A stretch of DNA of 64,000 nt from QHXN01 sp963785125 (GTDB taxonomy: Bacteria; Acidobacteriota; Blastocatellia; Pyrinomonadales; Pyrinomonadaceae), in the NCBI GenBank assembly GCA_963785125.1, contig CAWATU010000003.1, positions 372,001-436,000 of the forward strand, in the 5' to 3' direction. Shown here one piece after another: positions 18,701 to 26,598 of this stretch. A program made the translations under genes and the position numbers. Each line of letters starts with the position of its first letter. Within the stretch, counting starts at the first letter, position 1. Under the pieces are notes generated by a model. That model had not been told where the DNA came from. It ran no database searches and saw only the letters and a program-made list of their open reading frames with translations.

Positions 18701-19680
18701 CGTTTCTCTCCGTCGCCTACGTCGGCACGCAGGCGCGCAACCTGCCGCGTTTCTCCACGCCCAACCTCGGCACGAACGCCGTCTCGCTGCTGCGCTCCTT
18801 CGACATCGCAATAGAAGGCGCCGGCCGCTTCCAGCCGCAGTTCTTCGGCGTCGCCATCCAGCCGGGCACGACCATCGGGCGTGGGGCCGACGGCGGGCAG
18901 GGGCAAGCCTTCGTCGGCGGGCGCCCTGTGCAGAACGTCGGCGGCGTCGAGTTCTTCGAGAACACGGCCACGTCGCGCTACGACGCGCTCCAGCTTGAGC
19001 TGCGCGGGCGCCTGCGCTCGCGTCTTCTGTATCGCGCGGGTTACACGCTCTCAAAAACGTTGGACGATGTATCGGACGTGTTCGACCTCGCGGGAGCGCC
19101 GGCACTGCCGCAGAACAGTCTGACGCTCGCGGGCGAGCGCGGCCCCGCCAACTTCGACGCGCGCCAACGCTTCGCCGCCCACGCCGTCTACGACTTCCCG
19201 CGGTTCGACTCAAGCGCCGCGCGCTTCATCTTTAAAGGGATGCAGGTCGCAGGCACCGCGCAGTTCCAGACGGGACAGCCCTTCACCGTCAACTCCATCT
19301 TCGACGTGAACCTCGACGGCAACCTCACCGACCGCCTCGACACGTTGGACGGCGTTATCAGCACGGGCGACCGGCGACAGCCGCTCCGCCTCACGACCGA
19401 CGACCTCGCGTCCTTACGCGCCCCTCTGGGTCAGGACGGGCGGGTCGGCCGCAACACCTTCCGCGCGGGCAGCTACCTCGACACGAACCTCGCCCTCGTC
19501 AAGACGTTCCATCTCGACGAGTCGCGCAGCATCGTCTTCCGCACGGAGGTCTTCAACCTCACGAACCGCGCCAACTTCGGCGTCCCCGTCCGCCAACTCG
19601 AAGCCCCCGGCTTCGGTCAGGCGACCTCCACCCTCACGCCCGGCCGCCGCATACAGTTTCATCTGAAGTTCTCTTTCTGA
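15730..19680 (+). CDS. TonB-dependent receptor with carboxypeptidase-regulatory N-terminus (Oar-like)
   Basis: A 1316-residue outer-membrane protein. The first ATG (15730) lies in a dispersed AT-rich repeat; an internal start at 15790 (MAVALALVIVMPVAWP) would give a cleaner signal peptide and may be the real one. After the signal come a CarboxypepD-regulatory Ig domain (FEGSVTDSVTGRPIARARVE), a Thr-Pro-rich linker (~residues 135-175), a plug domain (FTVDGSDNNDEDIGVRRQGF, then QFGRNVGAQVNAISRSG) and a beta-barrel ending in the aromatic IQFHLKFSF. The N-terminal Ig domain and ROR-like plug are typical of Oar-type receptors in acidobacteria. The substrate is unknown. No TonB/ExbBD genes are nearby. 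Confidence 0.9.
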   Translation: MNWIKNLKFQISNPDSLRRLMAVALALVIVMPVAWPASAAPQDTLTGAFEGSVTDSVTGRPIARARVEFVNQQTGVSGAKLSDSQGRFFQGLLAPGTYTIRATAPGYEPGETVQRLNSMRTGEVVPVPITLDPTPAGTPTPTPAATPAAQPTQTPQPGTVATPQPTPAPSAANPAPTPQLTAAQTDVRGSVNAKDSRRGGAFTDVEVQNLLLGGVTLTRTFDELALYLPDVALPPQTLGGGSGPGVGAGVGTSGQFSANGLRSRANNFTVDGSDNNDEDIGVRRQGFFSLVPQPVESIKEYQVITLLAPAQFGRNVGAQVNAISRSGGSEFHGTLFGLFNASQLNARNYFDTAEGNAVAPVTSGGRPVIVAPAYNFNQQALRFEPVGGRALTTRNGSGGEDSFTLGQGGFVLGGPVVPGKLFYFVSAEGQLLNATKEASFAVPTVEERGAFDSGASGLFFNRFRNDAEFAFPTTSGGDAVFSLFPFPNNPNGVYGANTFTQELPASARGLILSGKLDYDFRLGERAQSVTGRYNFTNDWRDLPVTGGALFSTLRPEVRTQNFSFFFNSELSGPEARTQLFNQLRLSYGRTRLRFEEVRDREQMIDGAAFPGVPFLLNARVLENLTLPNFNAATNSINANNGPIFYREAGTVEERLGPLGQVVVAGFSPVGVDVFHFPQRRVNNTYQLADQMTLKRGSHTFIFGTDNRRTELNSILPRNFRPLLSFQGAPVLTAGTGGLTITNDFIEPSTLAAASAASGFFQTLTRGSDSGINLRFYQLGFYVQDDWRVRPNLSLSLGLRYETNTPAREVRGRIEGTFPAAMHAPVPGLDTFVGGRERIHDPDRDNFSPRLGLSYAPHWFGEPGATRIRVGYGHFNDQILGAVISQSRNVFPTFVTVNTAGGFGNLLFPLLPLGLLNPSNPNLGLVVPGTLNTLNPNVPLGEHLSRINLLASAGGVLPGASGVEATLPARKLEAPEAHHYAFTFEQRFGRDTFLSVAYVGTQARNLPRFSTPNLGTNAVSLLRSFDIAIEGAGRFQPQFFGVAIQPGTTIGRGADGGQGQAFVGGRPVQNVGGVEFFENTATSRYDALQLELRGRLRSRLLYRAGYTLSKTLDDVSDVFDLAGAPALPQNSLTLAGERGPANFDARQRFAAHAVYDFPRFDSSAARFIFKGMQVAGTAQFQTGQPFTVNSIFDVNLDGNLTDRLDTLDGVISTGDRRQPLRLTTDDLASLRAPLGQDGRVGRNTFRAGSYLDTNLALVKTFHLDESRSIVFRTEVFNLTNRANFGVPVRQLEAPGFGQATSTLTPGRRIQFHLKFSF

Positions 19681-19759
19681 CGGTGAGGCGAACCGCGCGG
19701 CCGGGGCGCAGCCGGTGTCTTCACTCTGGTTTACGGTCGGTTGAAAAGGAGCGTATACG

Positions 19760-22700
19760 ATGTCCCGTCGCGTAAAGCTCTTCGTCGTCGCCTGTCTGCT
19801 CGGCGGCGTCTCGGTTCTCTCGGCCCTGCCTCAACTGCTCGACGGCGCGCGCACCTCCGCGGCCGTCGCGGCCGGACAGCAGACGACTGCGACGGCCGCG
19901 GAGGGCGATTGCCAGAACGTCCCGCCGCTGCCTCTGCCGAGCACGTTCCTGCCGGCCCGCATGCCGCAGTATCAGGAACAGCTCGCGCGGTTCCTACAGT
20001 GCCGACAGTACGCGAAGCTCGGCTGGGCGGAGGACAAAGGTGTGCGCGACACCGGGCCGTACGTCAGCGGTGCTTACTACGGCGTACATCCGGCGGTGAA
20101 GATTTACTACTCGCCCGAGGTCATCCGCTGGCTGGAAGGGAAGCGCAAGGGCGTCATCCCCGACGGGGCCGTGATTATTAAAGAGCAGTTCCCGCCGCCC
20201 GCCGGACGTTACCGCTTCAACGCGCCGCCGCCGGTCTCTGACTGGACGGTCATGATTAAGGACAAGCAGGGCTCGGCCGACGGCTGGTACTGGGCCGAGA
20301 TTTGGGACAAGCAGTGCGCGGACAACAACGACCCGCCCTTCGCCATGCGCAACGCGGGCTTCGGCCTCTACTGCACGCGCTGCCACGCGTCGGCCGAGAA
20401 GGAACACACCTTCAGCTCTCTCGACAACATCAAGGGCAACTCGGGCGAGCCTTTGAATTACTACGACGACAACTCCTGGTTCTTCGCCCCGACCCCGCCG
20501 CCTGGCCCGACGCCGACGCCCCCCCCGCCGTGCAGGGAGACCCGCGGCCACACCGACTACGACCCGGCCGTGCGCCACGACCCCGGCAAGAGCGACGAGG
20601 AGGAGCGCCTTGAGCCGTTGAGGGTTCTGGCGCCGCCGCCCGTTCCGTCAATGACGCCGAACCCGAAGTTCGTCGCCTTCTACAACTCGATCAAGCCCGT
20701 CAACAACCCGCAGAGGTTGCCCGGCGAGAGTTACGACCACGTCTGGGCGCGGCCCGTCGCACCCGGCAAGCAGACGAACCTGTTCCTCACCTCGGACGCG
20801 TGCGTGGGCTGTCACAGCGCGATCACATACAGCGGCAACCCGATGCTCTACGTGGGGACGACGCAGCCGGATGGCAAGACCCCTTCGATGAACGTCTCGC
20901 CCTTTGCGGAGTGGCGCTGGTCGCCGATGGGGCTCGCGGGCCGAGACCCGGTCTTCTATGCGCAGCTCGACAGCGAGATCGCCTATCTGAAGACGCGGCC
21001 CGACGCCGACGAGATGATTAAGACCGTCACCAACACCTGCTTCAAGTGTCACGGCGTGATGGGCAAGCGCACACTCGACGCAGACCACGGCGGCCCGGGC
21101 AAGGGAGACTTCAAACGCGAGTTCGTCTACATCACTGACGAGAACGACCCTAACTTCAAGTACGGTGCGCTGGCGCGCGACGGCATCAGTTGCATGTCCT
21201 GCCATCGCATCGTCGCCGACAAGGCGCCGCCGGGCGTCCCGCCGCTCACGCACTTTCTTGAGAAGGCCATTACGGGCGAGTTCTCGGTCGGCGACCCCGG
21301 CGAGTTGTACGGCCCGTTCAAGGACGACGAGATCGTCACAGACCCTATGAACAACGCGCTCGGCATCAAGCCGAAGCACGACCCATACATCAAGAGTTCG
21401 AGGATGTGCGGCAGTTGCCACACCATCAACCTGCCGGTCGTTGACTGGAAGCAGCCCGCGCGGCGCGGCAACGACGCCGTCGGGTCGCGACCCGTCACGC
21501 ACAGCAGTCTCGAACAGTTGACCTATCTTGAGTGGCTGAACAGCGGTTATCAGGACGAGTTCAACGGCGGCCCGAAGGCACAGACCTGTCAGGACTGCCA
21601 CATGCGCACGAGCTATCGCAACTCTACGGGCACGCTCGAAGTGCCGCTTATCCAGCAGCCCATCGCCGCCGTCGAGGACGACCGTTACCCCGCAACCGAA
21701 GGGCTCCTGCCGCCCGAGAAGACGCACGTCCGTCTGCGCGAGAGCGGCTTCGTGCGCCACCAGCTACAGGGCTTGAACATCCCCCTGCTTGAGATGTTCC
21801 GTCAGTACATGGAGCCTGGCTACGCGAACGGCGCGAACCTGCTCTCTAACCCCGTCCTCGGCGTGCGGCAGAACGACTACATGCAGTCGGTCGCAAATAA
21901 CCTGCCAAACGCCCTCGACGCGATGGTCGAGCAGGCGGCGAACTCGACCGCAGACATTCAGATAGCACCCGTCGCTCTCAGCTTCCGGAAGCTGACGGCC
22001 GACGTGCTCGTCACGAACAAGACCGGCCACCGCTTTCCGAGCGGCGTCGGCTTCCGCCGCGGCTTCGTCGAGCTGAAAGTAGTGGACACGACGGGCGGGC
22101 GTGAGCAGACTATCTGGTGCTCTGGCTGTACGGACAGTCTGGGCGTCATCACGAACGGCGAAGGCGGCCCGCCCCTGCCGACGGAACTCTTCGACAAGTA
22201 CCAGCCGCGGCAGAAGCCGGAGCGGAGCGACTATCCCGCGCAGTGTCAGAACGTCGTGCAGCAGCAATACCAGCCGCACTTCTGGGGCGCGCGTTACCCC
22301 ATCACGCGGCAGAACCAGGTGCAGATTTTCGAGGAGCTGGATTTGAACGCCGACTGCGAGTTCACGAGCAGCTTCATCCGGCGCGACTTTGTGGTCAAAG
22401 ACAACCGTCTGCTCCCGTTCGGCTGGACTGAGCGCGGGCCGACGGGGCCGGACGGGCGCCCCGTTATCCCGAAGGAGTTTCTCGAACCGACGCACGCCGA
22501 AGGGGTGTGGGAAGACCCGCGCTACACGGACGGCAGCGGGACGAACCTTGTGCGTTACGAGTTATTGCTGCCGGCGGGAGTTGACCCGAAGAACTTGAGG
22601 GTGAGCGCCACGCTCTACTACCAGAGCATCCCGCCGCACTATCTCCACGACCGCTTCACGCAGGCCCCCGACTATCCGGCCACGCAGAGGCTCTACTACC

Positions 22701-22786
22701 TGACCTCCAACCTCCGCACGCAGGGCACGCCGCTGGAGAACTGGAAGGTCAAGGTCGTCTCCGCCGCACGCACGGCAGGCCAGTGA
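19760..22786 (+). CDS. Exported multiheme cytochrome c (six CXXCH)
   Basis: The start is supported by AAGGAG before the ATG. A signal peptide (VKLFVVACLLGGVSVLSALP) leads into a 1008-residue protein with six heme-binding motifs, CTRCH (~204), CVGCH (~346), CFKCH (~426), CMSCH (~478), CGSCH (~549) and CQDCH (~609). The first ~220 residues resemble a cytochrome P460-type fold (IYYSPEVIRWLEGKRKG, WYWAEIWDKQC). A proline-rich spacer follows, and the last ~300 residues carry no heme motif. Such proteins act in periplasmic or outer-membrane electron transfer; donor and acceptor cannot be told. It follows the TonB receptor by 79 bases in the same direction. Confidence 0.88.
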   Translation: MSRRVKLFVVACLLGGVSVLSALPQLLDGARTSAAVAAGQQTTATAAEGDCQNVPPLPLPSTFLPARMPQYQEQLARFLQCRQYAKLGWAEDKGVRDTGPYVSGAYYGVHPAVKIYYSPEVIRWLEGKRKGVIPDGAVIIKEQFPPPAGRYRFNAPPPVSDWTVMIKDKQGSADGWYWAEIWDKQCADNNDPPFAMRNAGFGLYCTRCHASAEKEHTFSSLDNIKGNSGEPLNYYDDNSWFFAPTPPPGPTPTPPPPCRETRGHTDYDPAVRHDPGKSDEEERLEPLRVLAPPPVPSMTPNPKFVAFYNSIKPVNNPQRLPGESYDHVWARPVAPGKQTNLFLTSDACVGCHSAITYSGNPMLYVGTTQPDGKTPSMNVSPFAEWRWSPMGLAGRDPVFYAQLDSEIAYLKTRPDADEMIKTVTNTCFKCHGVMGKRTLDADHGGPGKGDFKREFVYITDENDPNFKYGALARDGISCMSCHRIVADKAPPGVPPLTHFLEKAITGEFSVGDPGELYGPFKDDEIVTDPMNNALGIKPKHDPYIKSSRMCGSCHTINLPVVDWKQPARRGNDAVGSRPVTHSSLEQLTYLEWLNSGYQDEFNGGPKAQTCQDCHMRTSYRNSTGTLEVPLIQQPIAAVEDDRYPATEGLLPPEKTHVRLRESGFVRHQLQGLNIPLLEMFRQYMEPGYANGANLLSNPVLGVRQNDYMQSVANNLPNALDAMVEQAANSTADIQIAPVALSFRKLTADVLVTNKTGHRFPSGVGFRRGFVELKVVDTTGGREQTIWCSGCTDSLGVITNGEGGPPLPTELFDKYQPRQKPERSDYPAQCQNVVQQQYQPHFWGARYPITRQNQVQIFEELDLNADCEFTSSFIRRDFVVKDNRLLPFGWTERGPTGPDGRPVIPKEFLEPTHAEGVWEDPRYTDGSGTNLVRYELLLPAGVDPKNLRVSATLYYQSIPPHYLHDRFTQAPDYPATQRLYYLTSNLRTQGTPLENWKVKVVSAARTAGQ

Positions 22787-22817
22787 ACCGTCGGTCGTCT
22801 TACAAGGGCGTAGCATC

Positions 22818-22943
22818 CCCGTATTCGGGCTTCATACCGCGATACAAAGCCCCTGTAGTCCGATACAAAGCCTTTATATCGCGATACGCGAGTCTTAGAA
22901 CGCAATAGTAGTGTCCTGATTTCAAATAGAGCAATACGAGCGG
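22818..22943 (-). repeat. Second 21-bp repeat array (about 6 units)
   Basis: Units of 21 bases run through the gap after the cytochrome gene: GCGATACAAAGCCCCTGTAG, CCGATACAAAGCCTTTATAT, GCGATACGCGAGTCTTAGAA, GCAATAGTAGTGTCCTGATT, with a weaker unit on either side. The first bases (G-C-G-A-T-A) are best conserved. The minus-strand frame stays open and reads as heptads (VSRYKGF, VSDYRGF, VSRYEAR). The rest of the gap from 22944 to 23265 shows no gene. Confidence 0.7.
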
Positions 22944-23265
22944 AAAGAGGCGCATACAAAGAGGCTGCACGCGACTTCAACGTGCGTGCGGCCCGGCGGC
23001 ACAGCCCCGATGAGAGTGGGCGTGCCCAGAGGCGCGTTGCCCTTACGCACCCCTGTTACTTGTGGCCCACTAAAATACCCATGTGGTATCTTCACCTCCG
23101 GTCTAGTCTTTGAAAACGTAAGGCAACGGGTCGGATGCAAAGCGTAGCTCAACCTCAGAGATGAGCATCGCCGTTGAGCATGAGAGGTCTCTACTCACGG
23201 CGAATCAATTACGCAGAAGCATCCTGGTTAAAAATACAGCTAGGCGCAAGTCAAAAAGTGTCTCG

Positions 23266-23283
23266 TCAGGAGGTAACTCCTGA
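23266..23283 (+). promoter_or_regulatory. Palindrome covering the ribosome site and start of the XRE gene
   Basis: TCAGGAG-GTAA-CTCCTGA is a perfect 7-bp inverted repeat. Its left arm contains the Shine-Dalgarno AGGAG, and its right arm ends on the A of the start codon at 23283. It could be an operator for the encoded HTH protein or an RNA hairpin that hides the ribosome site. The paralogue at 34144 has a comparable palindrome at its start. Confidence 0.55.
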
Positions 23284-23486
23284 TGGGCCGCTCCGCACAT
23301 CCGAGGCCGAAGCGTTTGCCGGAGAAGTTGCTGCGTATCCGTGAAGGGTTAAGACTCTCGCAAAACGAGATGCTTACCCGGTTAGGTCTGGAAGAAAAGT
23401 TACTGCGCGCCGCCGTGTCGGGCTACGAGTTAGGCACTATCGAGCCGCCGCTGCCGGTCATCCTTCAATACGCGCGGGTAGCTGGC

Positions 23487-24726
23487 CAGGGCAATCGCAT
23501 TCTAAAGCCGCAGTACCCTGAGCAAGTAGTTTTCATCAAGCGCGGCCTTCAGCCGTTTGGCCTTGACCCCGCGCTTGACGCTGCGCTCGTGCTGTAACAG
23601 GTTGTTGACGAGGCGGCGCAGCAGCGCCAAGTTCTCTGCCGCGTGCCCGGCCCGCACCCGCGAGTCGTCTTCACCGAAGAGCACGTCCAAGACCCAGTGG
23701 CACGAGTTCTCCACTGACCAGTGTCCGCGCACCGCCTCCGCGAACTTCCTCGCCGCGACCGGCAGACTGCTCAGGTAATAGCGCCGGTTGAGCGAGACTG
23801 CGCCCTCAAGCTCGCGCACCGCCTCGCAGAGGCCGACCGTCTGGAGGCCATCCCACTCGCCCGAAGCCGTCAGGTCGTCGGGAGCCGTCACCTGCCAGAA
23901 GCGCCGCTCTTCGATCCGCCCGTGCTCTTTCTCCACACTCCGGTGCTCGCCTAGCTGGAAGCCGTGGGTGCGCCCTTCCCTCACCGAGCAGAGGAACTGC
24001 TCGACCCGCTCGTGCAAGCTACCGTGGTTGCCCTTGAGCGCCAGCACGTAATCGGCGCCTTGGCGGCGCACCTCGGCCGCGATCTCCTTCTGGCAGTTGA
24101 GCGCGTCGGCCGTCACCACGCAGCCTTTGAGCGCCAGCACTCGCAGCAACTCCGGCACGGCCCGTATCTCATTCGAGCCTGCGGCCACCTTCACCTGCCC
24201 CAAAGTCAGCCGGTTCTCCCGCGCCCAGGCGCTGACCAACTTGAGGGCCGGGCAGTCCCGCGCCGCGTCGTAAGAGCGGCGCACCGCCTTGCCGTCGATT
24301 GAGACTACCGCCCCCTCACCGAGGTCTGCTACCTCGCGCGCCCACGACATGAAGCAGCGCCCGAAGGCCGCGGGGTCGAGGGCGGCGAAGACTCTCCCGA
24401 AGGTGTCGTGCGAGGGGATGCCGTGCGGCAGTTCCAGAAAGCCGCGCAGCCACGCCTCGCGCGTCTCACCGAACTCCTCGATCTCGGTGAAGTCATCCGC
24501 CCCGCACAGCACGGCGCAGAGCGCGATGGCGAGGATGTCAAGGAGCTTATGGCGGCGACCCTGCGAGCGGCGCGGGTCAGGCAAGTCCGAGAAGCAATCC
24601 CAGACCAGAGGCGGTGGCTGTGACATGGCGTCCTCCTGCGGGCGGAATAGCAAATCCGCCCACATGATTACACCAGCCACGCCGTGTCAAGCTATTTCCT
24701 GCTCCGACGAGAATGCGATTGCCCTG
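23487..24726. mobile_element. ISAs1-family insertion sequence, complete
   Basis: The ends are inverted repeats: CAGGGCAATCGCATTCT on the left and its complement AGAATGCGATTGCCCTG on the right. A 10-bp target duplication, GGTAGCTGGC, flanks it at 23477-23486 and 24727-24736. The 1240-bp element carries one intact transposase gene, so it may still be active. Confidence 0.95.
23502..24626 (-). CDS. ISAs1-family transposase
   Basis: I start at 24626 (MSQPPPLVWD) because GGAGGACGCC precedes that ATG; the frame extends to 24680. The protein has about 374 residues. It opens with the DDE_Tnp_1-associated region (DLPDPRRSQGRRHKLLDILA) and has the catalytic-core markers VVSIDGKAVRRSYD, VVTADALNCQKEIA and RGHWSVENSCHWVLDVLFGED of ISAs1 transposases. 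No frameshift is seen. Confidence 0.93.
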   Translation of the reverse strand: MSQPPPLVWDCFSDLPDPRRSQGRRHKLLDILAIALCAVLCGADDFTEIEEFGETREAWLRGFLELPHGIPSHDTFGRVFAALDPAAFGRCFMSWAREVADLGEGAVVSIDGKAVRRSYDAARDCPALKLVSAWARENRLTLGQVKVAAGSNEIRAVPELLRVLALKGCVVTADALNCQKEIAAEVRRQGADYVLALKGNHGSLHERVEQFLCSVREGRTHGFQLGEHRSVEKEHGRIEERRFWQVTAPDDLTASGEWDGLQTVGLCEAVRELEGAVSLNRRYYLSSLPVAARKFAEAVRGHWSVENSCHWVLDVLFGEDDSRVRAGHAAENLALLRRLVNNLLQHERSVKRGVKAKRLKAALDENYLLRVLRL

Positions 24727-24824
24727 GGTAGCTGGCATATGTACGGATGTCCTGTTGGATGATGAGCTTGATTTACCCGCGAAGCTTCCCGCCAAGCCAA
24801 AACATCAAACTTAAGCCTCTAATC

Positions 24825-24908
24825 TGAAACTAAGACACTAACAACGCAATCTAAAGCTTGAGTCTTGCGGAACGAAGTGCTAATAATGCGATTCCGGACG
24901 CGAAAACC
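24825..24908 (-). repeat. Third 21-bp repeat array (4 units)
   Basis: Immediately after the broken XRE gene the units TGAAACTAAGACACTAACAA, GCAATCTAAAGCTTGAGTCT, GCGGAACGAAGTGCTAATAA and GCGATTCCGGACGCGAAAAC follow each other at 21-base spacing. The G-C-[GA]-A-T opening matches the array at 22818-22943. From 24909 to 25430 I see no gene except the palindrome at 25107. Confidence 0.65.
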
Positions 24909-25106
24909 TCGCACGCGGGGGCTGATTTTATGAAATTCCCTCGCAACATCGCGTCTTGACGAGCGAAGGGCGGAACGTGACATCTCCTCGGACGTGCTTC
25001 CGAGCACGCCCGCGTTGAAACGCCAATTCCAGACGTGCCTCATCGGGCCTCCACCGCTCCCGCACCAAGAAACCACCATCCACAACCTAAACCCCTCTAA
25101 CCGGCG

Positions 25107-25138
25107 GGGGTGCGACTTTCAATTGAAAGTCGCACCCC
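25107..25138. terminator. Perfect 32-bp palindrome
   Basis: GGGGTGCGACTTTCAA is followed at once by its exact reverse complement TTGAAAGTCGCACCCC, so 16-bp arms meet without a spacer. There is no T-run, so it is not a standard intrinsic terminator. It could be a cruciform or hairpin terminator, a binding site or a remnant of a transposon end. The surroundings (24909-25430) are otherwise non-coding. Confidence 0.5.
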
Positions 25139-25430
25139 GCCTTTGAATTCTACAAAAGAACCTCTGTGAAGCGGCGGTTCGTGTCAAGCGATTTATTTTA
25201 GCCTGAGCCTTCTCTGCTCAGGCACACCTTACCCGTTCAGCGAGTTCCATGTCAGCCTTCTGTCCGCGCTCTATGGTGGGCGTAGATTCACGCCCGGCGC
25301 ATCGTTGGGTTCGGAGGCAAAGGCGGCACCATCTTTTCAACGGCGTCGTACAGCCGCCAGGTTCAATACCGTGCTCGCCTTGCCGTGCTCTGGAACTTGC
25401 TGAAGGAGAAGTCTCATTGGCCGCCTACCT

Positions 25431-26480
25431 CTAGGCGGCGACAGCCACGATGGCTGACTCCCCAGCCTCCGGGGCGCGAGCCTCGAAGCTCGCGCCGTCT
25501 CGCCACAGCGCGTAGAGAATGCCGGCCAGCTTCCGCGCCAGCGCCACGACCGCCACTCGCGAACCGCGCCGTGCGGCGATGGCAGCAGCCCAGTCGTGCA
25601 GCGCCGCGTTGGACGGGCTGCGTCGTCGCAGGATCGTCCACGCCGCTTCGACTAACATGTGCCGGGCGCGACCCGGCCCGGCCTTCGAGATGTGCCCGCG
25701 CTGCTGTCGCTCTCCCGAACTGCGTTCGGACGGCACCAGCCCCAGATAGGCACGCACCTCCTTCGCGCCTGCGAAGCGACCCGCATCGTCTAGCGTAGAG
25801 ACGAAACTGGTAGCCGTGATGACGCCGACGCCCGGCACCGTCCGCAGACGCGCCAGCACTTCGTCACCTTCGGCGAGTGCCGCCAGTTGCTGGTCGGCTT
25901 GCTTGATCTGCTCGTTCAGACTTTGCAGCAGGAGCACCAGCGGGGCGATCTCTTCGCGTAACGCCTCGGGTAGTTCGAGCTGCGCCAGGCGCTTGAGGAA
26001 AGTGGGCGTGTAGCCGCTGTTGTGGATGCGCAGCCCGTCGCGCCGCAAAAGCGTCGAGATGAGGGAGATGTAACGCGAGCGGGTGCGCACCATCGCCTCA
26101 CGCACTCCCAGTTGCGCGCGCACATGCCGCTGCTTATCTGAAGTGCGATGCGCCGGGCGGTATGCTCCGAGTCGGCAAGCCTCAGCCAGTGTGCGTGCGT
26201 CTCTCCGGTCGGTCTTGACTTTGCGGCTGCGGGTGGCGTACATCGAGGCGAAGTTCGGGTCGGCGACGATGACCTCATGGCCGAGAGCTTCGAGGTCACG
26301 TGCAACCCACTCGCTCTCCGTGCCCGACTCGATCAGGATACGTGCGAGCGGGCGGCTGCCGAGCAACTCCGAGATGTGTTCGCGGTCGGTCTTGATGCGG
26401 CGCTCGATCAGCTCGCCGTCTTCGGTCAGGATGCAGACTTGGCTGGAGACTTTACCGAGATCGAAACCGATGAAGTCCAT
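25431..26480 (-). CDS. IS110-family transposase
   Basis: Start at 26480 (MDFIGFDLGK), supported by AAAGGAGAACC before the ATG. The 349-residue protein has the N-terminal DEDD RuvC-like domain (IGFDLGKVSSQVCI, then VKTDRRDARTLAEA) and the C-terminal transposase_20 domain (LRTVPGVGVITATSFVSTL with the serine region ERSSGE). IS110 elements lack terminal inverted repeats and often carry a bridge RNA at one end, so the element boundaries cannot be fixed here. It is packed against the IS982 copy on its right. Confidence 0.93.
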   Translation of the reverse strand: MDFIGFDLGKVSSQVCILTEDGELIERRIKTDREHISELLGSRPLARILIESGTESEWVARDLEALGHEVIVADPNFASMYATRSRKVKTDRRDARTLAEACRLGAYRPAHRTSDKQRHVRAQLGVREAMVRTRSRYISLISTLLRRDGLRIHNSGYTPTFLKRLAQLELPEALREEIAPLVLLLQSLNEQIKQADQQLAALAEGDEVLARLRTVPGVGVITATSFVSTLDDAGRFAGAKEVRAYLGLVPSERSSGERQQRGHISKAGPGRARHMLVEAAWTILRRRSPSNAALHDWAAAIAARRGSRVAVVALARKLAGILYALWRDGASFEARAPEAGESAIVAVAA

Positions 26481-26598
26481 AGCTGGTTCTCCTTTGCTTC
26501 GCGGTCTTGTGCCGCAGAATGTTCGGAGCAGTATGCTACCGCCGGTAGCAGCCAGCCGCTTCATCCAATCTTTTTTGTGGAATTACGGAAGGTTTGAG

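Larger units (their letters stand above)
23283..24814 (+). pseudogene. XRE-family HTH regulator split by ISAs1
   Basis: Codons from 23283 to 23486 encode an XRE helix-turn-helix (LPEKLLRIREGLRLSQNEML ... VSGYELGTIEPPLPVILQYARVAG). The reading frame runs into the ISAs1 element. When the element and one 10-bp duplication are removed, the frame continues at 24737 with ICTDVLLDDELDLPAKLPAK and stops at 24814. The restored protein has 93 residues and aligns along its length with the intact regulator at 34144-34458, which has the matching tail LIDDEQDLPTKLPA. Confidence 0.85.

Noticed and set aside
17257..18906. 549-codon minus-strand frame opposite the TonB receptor
   Set aside because: Same cause: high GC removes stops on the other strand; no motif, and the plus strand is a convincing receptor.
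25249..25434. Short plus-strand frames left of IS110
   Set aside because: Two frames give peptide pieces that look vaguely protein-like (AVLWNLLKEKSHWPP) but neither has a start with ribosome site or a recognisable family; probably the IS110 end or debris.
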